From Piper betle (taxonomy: Eukaryota; Streptophyta; Magnoliopsida; Piperales; Piperaceae), in assembly GCA_033002965.1 (NCBI GenBank), contig JAURVB010013507.1:62001-126000 (forward strand): a DNA stretch of 64,000 bases, in the 5' to 3' direction. Numbering within the stretch: the stretch's first letter is position 1; every line of letters begins with the position of its first letter. A model generated the notes under the pieces. That model saw only the letters and a program-made list of their open reading frames with translations. It was not told where the DNA came from and ran no database searches. A program made the position numbers and the translations under genes. Positions 10,653 through 23,204 of the stretch are shown here, piece after piece.

Positions 10653-11138
10653 ATGCACACTTCCATGGCATCTTCCAGTGGGACTTCATCTGGGTCGACC
10701 ACTCTGATCCAAAGCTCTGGATCCGAAGAGGATCTCCAACATGCCACGGATCAGAGGAAGTTGAAGAGGAAACAGTCGAACCGAGAGTCGGCAAGGAGGT
10801 CCAGACAGAGAAAGCAGAAACTGTTGGGCGATCTGATGGCCCAAGTGACCCAGCTCAAGAACGAGAACAATCAGATCCTCACCAAGTTGAGCTTAATCAC
10901 ACAGCAGTGCCTGAATGCAGAGTCAGAGAACTCTGTTCTAAGAACTCAAACAATGGAGCTCAACCACCGTTTGTATTCCCTTAACGAGATAATCAATTGT
11001 TTGCATAGTAATTACATCGGCATAGGCCTCCAATCTCAGATCAATCAAGGCATTGATGGTCTCCAGAGGCCATGGAACAGCATCCAAGGCTACACGAACC
11101 TGCCAATAATGGCATCTGCAGATGTGTTTCAATACTAA
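10653..11138 (+). CDS. bZIP11-like: S1-group bZIP transcription factor (bZIP11/44/53 type)
   Basis: Intronless 161-residue protein, the usual size for S1 bZIPs. A Ser/Thr-rich N-terminus ending SSGSEEDL is followed by the basic region (about residues 37-60) with KRKQSNRESARRSRQRKQ, containing the N-x7-R DNA-contact signature. A leucine zipper follows (LLGDLMAQVTQLKNE and on to about residue 105, ENSVLRTQTMELNHRL). The C-terminus MASADVFQY matches the family ending. Such factors bind ACGT/GCN4-like sites, heterodimerise with C-group bZIPs and control amino-acid and sugar metabolism in the nucleus. ATG 10653 is the first start. The second, 10665 (MASSSGTSSG), has the better context (ATGG) and matches the family start better. 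The leader carries the sucrose-control uORF. Confidence 0.93.
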   Translation: MHTSMASSSGTSSGSTTLIQSSGSEEDLQHATDQRKLKRKQSNRESARRSRQRKQKLLGDLMAQVTQLKNENNQILTKLSLITQQCLNAESENSVLRTQTMELNHRLYSLNEIINCLHSNYIGIGLQSQINQGIDGLQRPWNSIQGYTNLPIMASADVFQY

Positions 11139-12407
11139 GCTTTTCCTGATGATGGTCTGTTTTGTGTGGAAGAGACTGGTGCAGAAGAGATATATCAGAT
11201 AATGAATAAGTTCTAAAATATAGTTCTCATAAATTAATGTAAGCTTTAATAGATGAAAAAGAAATATGCAAAGTCTTAGGTACCCGGGAGGGGCCTTTGT
11301 AAGTGTACCTTTGTGCTAGGATTGAACCATGAAATATTTTTTCTATGGTTCTGTCTTAACAAGTATGTCTTAAATATTGATTATTATATATACAAATTTT
11401 TGCTACCTCTAATTTTTCTTATTTAAATGCAAAAAAAATCATAAACTGTCAGTAATTTTGAAGATCGTTGATTTATGATACTTTTATAAGCTAGAGCAAA
11501 GCATCTAGCTAATAGCATCAAATTTATTAAATAATATTTTATCATCTATCTCACTTTAAAGTAATTGGTATCACGACAAAAATATTGCATCCGTGCTTCA
11601 AGAAACAGTAAAGAAAAATAACTATGATTATTAAACAACTAGATGCCCTTGTCTAAGCAAACCTCTTTCATTAAGAAAAATATATTAGTATATATATTAG
11701 AAAGGCATAATCAACTTCTTGTCCAGATGCTCTTTTAAACATTTACTTTAGGAACTTGATAAAGACAATAAATGAGGTTTGCCACCTAACTTTTTAATTG
11801 AAGATTAATTTATTTTTGAAGAAAATTACTTGGAGTTTTCTCCTTCACTAACATGGAATCGAAAAGGGGCATTCCAAATGGTGGCGAGATGACGGGGTCC
11901 TATCAAACAATGTAGTCCATTCTCTTTTTTCGATTTATAATATTAGATTAAAAAAATGAAGGGTTGAGTTTTATAACGTTTGGCCAAAGTAATTCAAAGC
12001 TCCTTTTTACATCCCCTTTGATTTTGGAATATATATGTATATATATAAATTTATATGAGCTATATATTTAATTTAAATATTCTTTTAGTAAATCTTACAA
12101 AATAATATTTATATATATTAAAAGTAAGATGCATATGTAAGAAATTGATAAAATTTTATCTTTTTTAATATCATTATCACATAGTTTTAAATTTTCAAAA
12201 GATGTATAAAGTAATAGATACTTTGAAATTAATACAATTACTTGAGAATTAAGATGAAAGGGTTGGAAACAATAGATTTTATTGAAATTTTATAATTACC
12301 CTCATTATTTAGTTTTTTATTTATATATATAATTTTTAAATTTTAGTAGCTATTAAATTACTCAAAATAAAAAACATAGTTCATATAAGTTGTATAAGGG
12401 GTAACTC

Positions 12408-12409
<2 letters not shown>
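11139..12409. other. 3' flank and AT-rich intergenic DNA
   Basis: The first 200 bases are the likely 3' UTR of the bZIP gene. The rest is AT-rich without open frames or repeats that I recognise. Confidence 0.5.
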
Positions 12410-12438
<29 letters not shown>

Positions 12439-12600
12439 AATAATAAAGTAAGAACTTAAAAGAACTTAGAAACCCATTATTAGAACATTGGATCATCATC
12501 ACAGTTAAATCATATCCAAGGCTCTAAAAATGTCTTTCTAAGTTCTCAAGTTATCGAGGTCTATCTAATGGTAAAAAATGGTGTGAGCTATTGTAGCTCA
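12410..12600. repeat. (TA)n/(GA)n microsatellite with small inverted-repeat element
   Basis: TATATATA followed by GAGAGAGA, then AAGAACTTAAAAGAACTTAGAAA (about 12448-12471) and its imperfect inverse TTTCTAAGTTCTCAAGTT near 12535-12552. It could be a MITE of about 110 bp beside a TA tract. Ends are uncertain. Confidence 0.4.
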
Positions 12601-12929
12601 TACTAGACTAGCTATATATTGAAATAGACTAACTCTATGTATATATTGAAAATTAGTTGATTAATTAATATGGCTACTTTGGTATATAAAAGAAGTAATA
12701 TGGTTTTGGAAAAAATTGTAATAATGCCTTTAGTATATTATGTTGGACTTGGGCATTCCAAATAAATGCTATAATTTTTTTTATATTCTTTGCGCTATTT
12801 TATTTGTTGATAATTAAATTTTAAATGTTTCAGTAATAATGATGCTTAATTATCCTTTATATTGATAATAACATACCACGGTCCGATTCAGGTGGATATG
12901 GAAAAATAATTTCATTACCAAAATAAATA
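12601..12929. other. AT-rich intergenic DNA, nothing recognised
   Basis: No open frame or repeat could be supported here. Confidence 0.4.
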
Positions 12930-13361
12930 CTAAAAGAGAACATTATGTTTCATTTTTTTGTTTTTCCTTATATTAGCGATAGCGAATTCATCATGAAAGG
13001 TAAAAAGAGCTAAAGGGACCCCGTTTGCACTGTCCTCTAAATGGATTTCCCGCTCTTCCGCATGTAGAAAGGGAATAAATAAATCAATCAAATTGCGGGA
13101 AGCTTCATAAAGTGCTTCCTTAGGAGTTAAACTTCCATTTGTCCATATTTCTAGAAAGAGTATCTCTTGTTTTTCATTCCCATTTCCGTAAGAATGAACA
13201 CTATGATTTGCATTTCGAACAGGCATGAATACTGCATCTATCAAATAACTTCCATCTTCGTCGTTATTAGGGGTTTTCATACTATATCCGCGATCTCTCT
13301 CAATTTGTAATTTAATGCACAAGTTATAAGGTTGTTTGAGCAACACCGATCCGTGGTTCAA
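12930..13361 (-). pseudogene. rpoA: Plastid rpoA fragment in the nucleus (NUPT)
   Basis: The minus-strand frame holds [40 protein letters not shown] and [17 protein letters not shown], the central part of the plastid-encoded RNA polymerase alpha subunit. Only about 130 codons of a roughly 340-codon gene are present. The N-terminal part is replaced by unrelated sequence beyond 13361, and the C-terminal domain is missing before 12930. A nuclear copy without a transit peptide cannot act in the plastid, so this is a transferred fragment. It may have come directly from plastid DNA or by way of the mitochondrion. Confidence 0.9.
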
Positions 13362-13940
13362 ACAAATAAAAACTAAGGACTTGATTGTTTTAAAAGGTTC
13401 GGGTGACAGGGAATCACGCCAGGGTATTATTATTTACAGTCGAATGCACAACAAAATAAAATAGAAAACAAAAATACACAAGAGGTTCCATGCGGGCCTC
13501 ACCGATAGATTGGACGAGTTGGTCCACGGTGAGTTCTCAACTCACAATCCACTATTTTGCTTATGTTTATACTTTACAATAATCATCCAGCGTGAAGAGG
13601 CAAGAAAATGGCAAAGGACAAGCTCCCTTGAGTCTGTCTTTTTTGACTTGCGTTCTGGTTCTTCCTCGATCCCCAGAATACCCGGCATTTATAAGTAGAG
13701 TACGAAAGAAATCCATTTGTCCAAAAAAATTCTGCCTTAGTAATTTTTTGAAACCGGAATTCCACTGTAGTATTGGCTTCTCCGCTACCTCTTGGTTCAC
13801 GTCTAAAATCCAATGGAAGGAAAGGTTCGTGAGTAGTTTAATTCAAGTCCAACTCTGGGAACGAAGCTCTCTTCTTCGATCACTCTCCAACTTAGATTCT
13901 GACTCCAAATTCTCTCAGCTCCGATCTTCAAACTATTAAA
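13362..13940. other. Probable organelle-derived DNA of unassigned origin
   Basis: The base composition and open, non-AT-rich frames (for example 13592-13939, LPRSPEYPAFISRVRKKSI) differ from the surrounding nuclear DNA and adjoin the rpoA fragment without a break. I cannot assign it to a plastid or mitochondrial gene. Confidence 0.4.
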
Positions 13941-13959
13941 TAGACCTTGTCAGGCCCAA

Positions 13960-14790
13960 AAATGTTGGAGTATTGAATTTCACGAGAACTCCAAAGAATG
14001 GGCTTGCTCCATATTAATTGAGTCGTCGTTAAACCACAGTTACAAGAATTAAAATCAGTTTTTGGTTGAGTCACTCAGATCGAATTGGTTAGGAAATCGA
14101 TTTAGTTGAATCGGTCTAAATTGGTTTTATACAAAAGTTTTAACTTAGTTAAAATCGGTGAGTTGTTAGTTATAGAATATGTCATTTTGATATTATGATA
14201 TGTATTATCTTTTAGGGTATTTTTTGAATTTTTTGAATTATTTAGAGTTGATTATTATTTTTGACTTGAGTCGGATTCGAGTCAAATATTAAATACGAGA
14301 ATGTCACGACTATTTCTTTATTTCTTTCTCATGTTCTTTCCCTCACCTGCTGCCCTTCTTCCTCATTGCTGTCACACCCCACCTCCCCATGCCAGCCCCG
14401 ACCCGTCCCTCCCTGTCGTTGCCGCCCCACCCACCTCCCCCCATAGGCCCTGCTCTGCCCCCCTATGCCCCTGGCCCCCTGCCTGCGCCCCCGCATCGCC
14501 ACCCCCTTCTGTCCTTCCAGATCCCCCCCATCATCCATTCACCACCCTTTCCTCCCCCATCCCTGTCTGTCGCCATCATGTAGAATCGGTTGATTTGGGC
14601 AAATTTAAAATCGGCTTGAATCGAGCAGAAATTAGCTCGAATTGGCCCATTTACAAATCGATTCACATGAAGACCAATTTAGCTGATTTTTTGAATTGAA
14701 AACTCTCCGATTCGATTTAAATCTACCAATTCCGAGTAGAATCTACCGATTTTTGCAACTCAACATTAAACTAAAAAATGAGCTTCTGTT
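13960..14790 (+). repeat. Diverged LTR-like repeat with GC-rich centre (copy 1)
   Basis: Contains AGTTGTTAGTTATAGAATAT, then TTTTTGACTTGAGTCGGATT (about 14260), then a C-rich block at 14340-14580. The same order occurs inverted at about 28770-29600, and in related form inside the long LTRs at 36.0 and 54.5 kb. Open frames in the C-rich block are low complexity. Confidence 0.55.
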
Positions 14791-15117
14791 GAGCCAATTA
14801 ATTTGGTCAATAAATTAGTGTTCACACAAAGGTTACCAAAGAAATAAACTAGAGTTATAAAACACGTATGTAAGTATATAAAAAAGAGGTATTATAGCCT
14901 TAATTTGGCAGTAAAACCAAAATCAACCTAAAACATGAATAATCGGTAACATCAAATAAGTATTAAAGTGTCAAAAAAGCGTCAGACATGGCTCATGCCC
15001 AGTTCGGCTACTCATCAACTCGTGCGCCGCCGCCGCCGCCAACAACAACCCATGCCAAGCCGTCCGCCCTTCGTCTTCAACCTACAACCAAACCCCGGAA
15101 AACCAGGCAACGAAGCA

Positions 15118-18100
15118 ATGCCACCTCCGCCTCCGAACCCTAGGAAATGGCGCTTCACATGGGAATCCCTCGCCCACATCCCAACCCTTCGCCTCTTCCT
15201 CCTCGACCCCCGACCGAACCCCGGACTCACCTGCAAGTCCATCGCCGCTTCCTTCTCTCTTCCCCGCTCCCTCGTCGTCGTGACCTGGTCCGAAGAAGCC
15301 GACGATGGAGCCCCCGCCGATTTCGCGCTCGGGGTTCCCCTCCCTGGCGTCTTCGTCGACCCCGCTTCTCCGGTCGGCGTTCGAGCTTTGAATTATCATA
15401 TCGAGGTGAAACTGGCTCTGCTCCTCCCCGTCGATCATCCTCTTGTTGCGGCAAGTCGTTTGGCGTTCGGGGAGTTGAATGGGGAGTCTGGTGGGGAGAA
15501 GTTGGATCCCGACCTTGGTCTCTTTCAGCCTCTCAAGCTAGAGTTGGGTAACGAGTGTTGTTGATGAATTGTTTGTAGATTGGAGTTCTATCATCTATGT
15601 TCTATTGATTGTTTATAACTTTATATCAAATTTAGCGGTTTATTCTAGATTCATGTTCTATTGATTGTTTATTTAGTGTTGTTTAAATCTGAATTGGTAC
15701 GATTATCTAGCTAACACATATTTGCCAGTTCACAATTTAATGGTTATTATGTTTCTCTTCTGATGGGGATTAGTTTTTTAGTTAATGTCGTTAAAATCTT
15801 GAATCAGTAACTGAATTGGTTGTCTTAAATAAAAACCTTAATTCGGATCCAGTTTAGGCCGAATCCTGACTCGTTTTGACCTGACTAAATTAACGTAATA
15901 GTATTACCTTTGTCGCATGGAAAATCAGTACATCACTGGTTACAATGTTGGAGAAATGAAAGATACTTAGACTCTCATTGTCTTTTATGTCTTGTGAAGC
16001 ATTGAAGTTTACACAAGCAACACAATTTGAAATGTTCAATTAGAATAGAGCAAGTGATATCACATGTAAAAAGTTTATTGTTTATTGATGATATTGCTAA
16101 ATGTTTCACATTCTTCATTGATGAATTTTGAACGGTCATAGTTGGTATAAATCACCCTTTAAAATATTGATTCTAGCAACACAAACAGTGTGAACCAAGT
16201 TGAATCGAACTCTTGTCATAACATCGTTGTTCAACATGTGATATTGATTTCAGTCTCTCAATTTTTTTCTACTGGTTACTAAATGTAATTTAATTTCTTT
16301 TCTGTCTATGCAATTTTTTCATTATTAATGCAGATATAAGTAAATTTTCTTCTGGCGGTGGTGTTCACTTTTACTGCAGAAATTGTTCAGCAAAGCTAAC
16401 AAAAAATCCCATGAGGTAAATGATCTCTCATATTAATTTTGTTAGCGCTTGCAAGTTGAGTTCGAAGCTATATTAACAAAACATAAGCTGATGCGCTGTC
16501 TGAGATAAAGTGAACATGTTTCAGCCGTAAGTTTCCATCAGAGGTGGCCACAGATTGACCAATTTGCTGATATCATGAACATGTTTGTTCTTGGACAACA
16601 TAATATAATATTCTATGTGTTGAGGTTCGCTCCGGAAACATGAAGTTGACTGTCATTCTTCATTTTTTTTGTAAAGAAAAGCATCTTTTTGCAAAGCAGA
16701 TTTATGTTTTAAATCAGCAAAGTGAGTCTACATCCTGATCATGGGTTAGCAGTTTAAATTTTGAATAGTTCTAAATTCATCTGATTGATGCCATCTCAGT
16801 CTCAGATGCTCGAGCTTTCTGAAAATACTAACAATATAGAGAGATCTGCAAAAGATCAGGTGTAAACTCTATCTTATGAAGTAATTTACTCTGAAACGGG
16901 TTTCTAGTTCTAATATTGGTAGTTTCGTGCTCTAAACCTGCAAAAATATTGGCAGTGGAAATTAACTTTTAAGCAGTAATTGAATTTTAACTACCTTCTG
17001 GATTTGCTGTAACATCCAGTCATGGGTATTTATTATATGCACGTGTACGAATTTTTAAGCTTCCATTGTTTTCCTGTGCAGTATTGTTTTTGTGATGTGT
17101 CAAGTTTTCTATGTTCTAAAACTGTCCAAGTTCACTCAGGAGAGTCATATTTTAGTTCTTTTGTAGAAATGCCATCTGTTAACTGGCGTGAGGCAGCTGA
17201 CAACTGGTTTGGAGGTTGCTGTTGTTCTTTTGGTGGTATAAGTGAGAAGCTTGTTTCCAAATATGCCAGTTCCTATGGCTGCATGCCTGGTACTTGCCTC
17301 CTGGATGACACTTCTGTCACCATTTCCAAGGATGATCTCTCGGCTTCTGTATTGCAGGATTCTACTTTTGACATTCCTCTTGTGGAAAGTTTGAATAGCT
17401 TGTCTTTGTTTGAAAAGAGCAATTGTTTGAAGCTCGATGAGGAAGAAGTTGAAGAACAGAACCTTAAAAACGGATTGTCAATATCTGAACCCAAATTTTC
17501 AGCAGCTGATCATGATCATTGTTGCTTCCACAATTCAGAAACAAGTTGTCTTGACAATGATTTGAACCCGTGTGGAAGCTTCAATCAAGGACCTCTAGGT
17601 AGCAGTTTTATTATTAACTCTTCTGATCTTTGCAGTGACATTCAATGGATTGAATTCGTTTGTAGTCAGTGCTCTTCTCCCATTGGTTCATATCCCTCTG
17701 CCAAAGATACACTTACACCCTCAGATGGTGGTGTGCGGTTTTTCAAGTGTTACCTTTCAACTAGTTTGCCTGCAGGTGGATCGGATGATATATTCAGGTC
17801 AATTAATATCAACTTTATCTTCTAAATCAGTTGTGTACACCTTGTGAAATAGAAAGGCACGACACAAATTTCTGCTTCTTATTTTATCTTCTTTGTTCAA
17901 TAGGAAGCATACCTTGCAATGGGTATTTGTCAATCAGATCCTGAAGAGTGCAGATGATGAGTTATCATTTCGAACTATAGTTAAGGATTTGAAAACCAAA
18001 TCAGTGATGCTACAGATTGTTCTCCTAAACTCTAAGGTGTGGTGTTGGACAGATAACTGTTTTGATGACAAGACAGAAGAATCTTCCATTGGTGCAAATC

Positions 18101-18678
18101 TGATCCCTGTCGTAAAATTGCTGTTTTCGGACTGTAGCACATCTGCAGAAGCTGAAGTGAGGTCAGTTGTTTGCTTATTTTTGGGCATAGAACTTGCCTT
18201 GGTTAAGAAAATGTTATTTCTATTCCCTGTAGGAAGGTGTATGCTCGTATCATCTTCATCTGGTAATTTTCTTGTTTAGAATAGCAACTGGTACCCACCG
18301 TGTTCTCTATTTCAATTAAGTGTTTTTTTGAATTAATCCTTCATAGATAGTAGTCTCTTGGCTATTTTTTTGCTGGAATGATTTGGTATTGGTAATTTTC
18401 TTCTGAGCGCCACACTTTATGAAAATAAACGGAGTCAATAGATGCGAAGGATTCATTTTTCATGTTTTCCTTTGGGTCTCAATTTGAGTTATTATGTGAT
18501 ATCTAGTATCTTCTACAGAGAAATAGAAGAATGGGCAACTAAAAGTGGAGCAAATGAAGTATACATGATGAACTTCCAAATAATGGACTTGATTCAATCG
18601 CTGAAGGCTTCCCAGAATAATCTTCCAAACTCGTGCTCGTCTTTGCAGGGTTTGGCAATATCATATTTAGAGAGATAA
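15118..18678 (+). CDS. UBE3D: UBE3D-like HECT-type E2-binding protein
   Basis: Five coding exons read by eye: 15118-15547, 16334-16415, 17156-17797, 17904-18161 and 18519-18678. All have GT-AG ends and one open frame of 523 residues. Exon 1 gives KWRFTWESLAHIPTLRLFLL and the HIEVKLALLLPVDHP block. Exon 2 gives FYCRNCSAKL (CxxC). Exon 3 gives FVEMPSVNWREAADNWFGGC and a second CxxC (FVCSQCSSPIG). Exon 5 ends SCSSLQGLAISYLER. This is the plant form of the ubiquitin-conjugating-enzyme E2-binding / HECT_2 family, which accepts ubiquitin from an E2 as an E3-like protein. Start 15118 (MPPPPPNPRKW) fits the family. An in-frame ATG at 14968 would add a 50-residue tail of low family likeness. The exon 4-5 junction is the least certain. 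Confidence 0.82.
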
Positions 18679-20549
18679 TAAAAAACTACTGTAATCAGAA
18701 AAGCTCTATGGATGGAAAATTTTGCCTCAGCGAGTGCAGTATTAAAAAGCTGCTGTTGCATATTTTACATTTGTCAGTTCTATTGCTTGGTCTAAATGAG
18801 TTGTGGCCTGCGCTACTGTGCGAATTTAAAATAGATATCTTCAAAAGCCCTTCTGAGCAAGCTCTCCTTTACGATGGTGACCACCATGTAGGCTACGTTT
18901 TTTCAACATAAAATGTTGTTTGACGTGACTCAATTTACCCAATTTTCTTGGCAGGTTGTATTATCATAGCTTGTCAAAATTTGATGGTGAAGAACTGTAG
19001 TAGTGAGCAACTTGCGAAGCTATTCTCTTTTATGGGCATATTACTTGCTGCAGCAAACAATTCATCGGCTTACCGTAAACTCTCTTGTTTGACAAGCTCC
19101 TTTCGTCTTTCTTAGCCCTGCGGTGGTTGTTCATGTATGCCTACCTATTGTTCGCAGTGCCATTATCTTAATCTTTTGTCCATGGAACTTTGCTCAAGCT
19201 TGATGCCCCAAAGCGTAGCATGTGATTGGTTCTTCCTACTAATATAAGATCACCCACTTGAAGCTAAGAACTTTCCATGAATTAATTTGATGATTGTTCG
19301 GTGCATACATCACCTGCTTTTACAATCTGAGTAACTAATGCAGGGAAGGAGGATAATCAGCAATTCAATTTTAGTAGATTGTATAAAATGTAGCGAAGTT
19401 GTGACACTGACATAATCGCTCGCAGTTCTAACTTATCCTCTCGCAGGTCCCCATGACAAGTACTAAGAGAGGACAAAGTACTGAGAGAGTGCTGTAGCTG
19501 AAAGTGTCACTTGCATTAAACAACATGTTGCTTTGATTCCTTCAAAAAATAAAATAAAATAAATTGTTGTTTTGCTCCTGCTTTCTCCAAAGATAACCCA
19601 ACTATCAATTGTTTAATCCATGCAGTGGACCTCTTCATCCCTGCTTCACTCCTTTGAACTCAGTGGCATTTGGTGCCATGTCTTTGTCGTTTTGGATAAT
19701 TGAAACCACTAAACATCCGCTAAACTATTTTATGCATTTGCTCTCTCTTTCCACCCTTCTTTATATATTGGTGCAATTCTTTAAGATAAAGATGATGATA
19801 GGAGGCTAAACCAACGATTGATTCCCACGCCTCATAACATATATATTATCATGCTAATCAGCCTACTGTGTCACTTTAACAAGGTAACATGTGTTCAAGC
19901 AATCGCTTCTGCTGTTTGATTGTTATGATAAATGACATTGCAGATAACAAACCATGATCATGGATCAAATTTTCACAATTAATATCATAATGTGTTGCCT
20001 TTTTTACTGGAAAAAAACGAAGGTTCTAATTAAATCATTGGTAGGTATGAACATGCAGGGAAGGATATTTAGGAAATAGGATGGTGCAATTTGTTGTTTG
20101 ATCATTTCAAGACTACTTAAGTGTCACAAAACTTGTTATGGAAAAAAAATGTTACAAAACTTAAGGCATTAGATATGCAAAAGGTCATGCCAATATAACT
20201 AACTTGTTGCTTGAGAAGGCTTTATCGTCAATTATAGTCAAGCAGCTGTGTAGTTTAATGGGCAAAAGTCTGGTCTGGCCTCTTATTGCCCAACAAGAAT
20301 GATAGGTGTCGGTCTCAACTTTCCCAATTTTTGAATTAATAAATCTCTAAAGTTACTATGCAAATTGCGCTCCCATGAAAAAATATGTATATGCATCATC
20401 ACTTCTATCTTTAAAGTGCACCGGTGTTTATAATTGAGTTGCACTTATAATTATCCAGCTGCAACCAGTTAGACCCATTGTTTGCTTTGCACATTGTACA
20501 AATAGAGAGAAAGAAAGAAGAACAGGTCCCCTTTAGGAAGCTTTTGGCC
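18679..20549. other. 3' flank and intergenic DNA, no gene seen
   Basis: Short open frames occur (for example 18633-18911) but match nothing I know and lack splice-supported context. The start of this stretch is the 3' UTR of the UBE3D-like gene. The last 200 bases are the likely promoter of the CIF gene. Confidence 0.5.
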
Positions 20550-21246
20550 ATGGAAAACCTTAAGAAGATTGCTCTCCTATTCGTTCTCCTCTCTTCATCT
20601 CTTCTACCGGCATCTTTTGCAGGTGGGTTCACTTCAAATTGACCTAAGCAATATGATATATAACATCTGCATGAAATGTTTATTCAGTTGAGCATTTTGT
20701 CAAGATTATTCAAGTGGTCAGGCTGTAAATCATTCCTTGTTATTCATCTTGATCATGTTTTTGCACTCATCTGCAGCTATATCTGTAAGGCTTCACCCTA
20801 TGATTTATTAGCAGTTTTATTTCAGAGTGGTAAACAGTTGAGTAAACCAACCTTTTCACTTATAATATAGGTGGAAAATGGAGGTTCATGGAAGAAGCTA
20901 CAGCAAACATGCCGGGTGCAACAACGTCATCGGTAAGTAATAATTAAGAAACCTCTTAAACTTCAATATTTTCTTCAAACGTTGCATGCATACACAACCA
21001 TACATAATAGTATTATGATCGTTTGTTTCCTGTTTCAATTTAAATTACAATCATGAATTTGGGTTTCTGAATAATCCTGAAAATATGTTAAAGGTTGAGT
21101 CGAAGAAATCCATGATGAAATCGGGAAGAGAAATATTGTTGGAGGAAGAGAGAGGAATCTGAGATTCGGTTCACACAAGGGACTACGATTCATATGATCC
21201 TTCACCAACCTTTGTCAAGCCTCCCTTCAAGCTCATACCCAACTGA
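20550..21246 (+). pseudogene. CIF: Casparian strip integrity factor (CIF) peptide precursor with an in-frame stop
   Basis: Three exons read by eye (20550-20622, 20871-20932, 21094-21246) join in one frame. Exon 1 is a signal peptide (MENLKKIALLFVLLSS then LLPASFA). The precursor ends in a 21-residue peptide (21181-21243) starting DYDSYDPSP and ending KPPFKLIPN. DY at the start and PPFKLIPN at the very end are the hallmarks of CIF1/CIF2, tyrosine-sulfated ligands of the SGN3/GSO1 receptor that control closure of the Casparian strip in the root endodermis. The oddity is a TGA at 21160-21162, in the same frame and six codons before the mature peptide. As read, the ligand is not made. A base error, an unusual splice or true loss are all possible. 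Confidence 0.8.
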
Positions 21247-22973
21247 TCATGTACTACCAGTTGCATGCACTTCCTTATAAGCCATGGTTATATAAAAAAT
21301 GAGCCTAGAAAGATAAGTGGATAAATTAATCACGTATTTTGTGTATGAATATTTGAAGCACATTATGTACAAGATATATGTGAAAACTTTCTTCTATAGT
21401 ATGTCAAGAAGAGCTATATATATATCGGTGCTTATAAACCCATTATTCCTCGGATTGTATATATATATGCACCGATATGAAGTATGGTATTGGCGATGGA
21501 ATTACTACACTCTGCATGGCCTTATATGTGCGTTTATAAGAACGGGTTCTTTTGTGCTCAGAAATGCCTATAAACCAAATTCAATATCTTAAGCAGGTAA
21601 TTGTCAGTATATATAAATGTATAGTCTCTACGTTTCTTTTCTCGTATTATTTGTGGTGTAATTTGCTCATGGAACGACAAAGGATCATCAGTATTAGTTA
21701 GCCATAGCGGACAGTTACGAGGTTCGCGCAGAGGTCTTGACAAGTAACACATTATGAGTGCCCGGAAGAAATAAAAATATCGAATTTGCTAAATAAGAGT
21801 TTTCGCTTAGGAAAATGCAATCCCCACTAATTACGTAATAAATCATAATAAATAAACATTCATGAATATATTCAAATCTAGTTTTCCATTTTCAATCCCA
21901 CACAGAGTTATGAAAAATTAAGAAAGAAAGTCTACTATGACCAAATGATAAGAGTCATATGGCCAACCCATTATTCCTTGGATATATATATTTTTCAAGA
22001 AGTATACAAAAAGCAAGAAGAAGAACCCTACACAGGAGAACAGATTTACTGTAAAAGCTGCTCTTCTCGACTCATAGAGATACAGTTTGAGCGTTGGAGA
22101 GTAGTGGAGGTAAAGATACAAGCTGGCCTCACAGGCGAACATGAACATGGAGAGTGCCATGCCAATGTTGAAGTTGAAGCAAAGATGACCGATAAGTTCA
22201 TGCAAGAGTTTAAACTAAAAGTGAGTACTGAAACAGCTGGTATATGAAAAGTAAATCAAATATAATAAATTTATATATCTTGCAGTGGAATATTAAGATT
22301 GGTAGACGCCACAGATTGAACTATTCTCACCGTGAAAAAACCTTCTCATTCTTCATCATTCTTAAACTCTGTGGGGGTCTAGACCAAAAATGATATTTTC
22401 CTGGTCTGTTCTTATCTTAAATGATCGTATTTGCTAGGATCACAGATTTGGCTCAATGCTCCCAAAGAGTAGACGTATTTAATAATTATATTCAGCATTC
22501 ATCATGCACATAAATTGGTTCGATACTCCCAAATAATCGGTAGATGTACACAAATTTTAGTAGATGTATTCAAAAACTAGTCCATCGGTATATAACGTCA
22601 AATTCCGTGAAAAGATTTTTCTGGGCAACTTACTAACAGCTAGATATTGATCTTTTTTTTATTAAATGTCATTGTTCGGCAACAAGAAGCTGCTGGGGAA
22701 CAAGCATTTCAAGAAATAGCAATTTGTAAGATCATGACATCAGAATGAACGGATCATTCATGAGGTCGATGTAAATTAACAGTGCATTCATGGAACAATT
22801 AATGCTTATTGATTCTCATAGTAATCAAACGGTTGCAGTAGGATGGGTATAGTGTGTTGGCCTGACAGCAGATGCACTCTGGAGAATGATGCCTTAATTC
22901 TTTATCAACATCAGCAACGTCAATTAGCTAACCAAAGAGACCTGATAATGAAGAGGCTGAAAGACTTTAATCA
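21247..22973. other. Intergenic DNA with one unassigned open stretch
   Basis: About 21990-22247 on the plus strand is open and not low-complexity (EEEPYTGEQIYCKSCSSRLI, with a CxxC). I recognise no family, and there is no convincing start or splice context. TATATA tracts lie at 21416-21470. The rest holds nothing that I can support. Confidence 0.35.
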
Positions 22974-23204
22974 AGTGATGATCAACCGAGCTGCCTAAGG
23001 GAAGAAGAAGAAGAAGACCAACAAAGAGTTGAAGTGTCACCGTTTCCCACCATTGAAGGTAGGGATGAATCCCAGAAAGTAGTTGTCGATGACAAGTATG
23101 ACATACCAGTTGTGGAACTTGCTTATTTGTATTCTGGAGAAGGTAACGATCCACCCTCGTTGCAAGAGGCACTAGAGACCTTCATGCCCATCGTTCAGAG
23201 TTGA
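22974..23204 (+). CDS. Possible C-terminal exon of an unknown protein
   Basis: A 76-codon open stretch follows a possible splice acceptor (TTAATCAAG before 22974). It encodes an acidic run (REEEEEDQQRVEV), then VVVDDKYDIPVVELAYLYSG and SLQEALETFMPIVQS before a TGA. The composition is protein-like, but no upstream exon was found and I do not recognise the family. It may be the end of a decayed gene. Confidence 0.3.
   Translation, partial: SDDQPSCLREEEEEDQQRVEVSPFPTIEGRDESQKVVVDDKYDIPVVELAYLYSGEGNDPPSLQEALETFMPIVQS

Noticed and set aside
18233..18262. Mini-exon in the UBE3D-like gene (after CCCTGTAG, before GTAATT)
   Set aside because: It keeps length in multiples of three, but joining it to exon 5 creates a TGA at the junction; the direct exon 4-5 join stays open.
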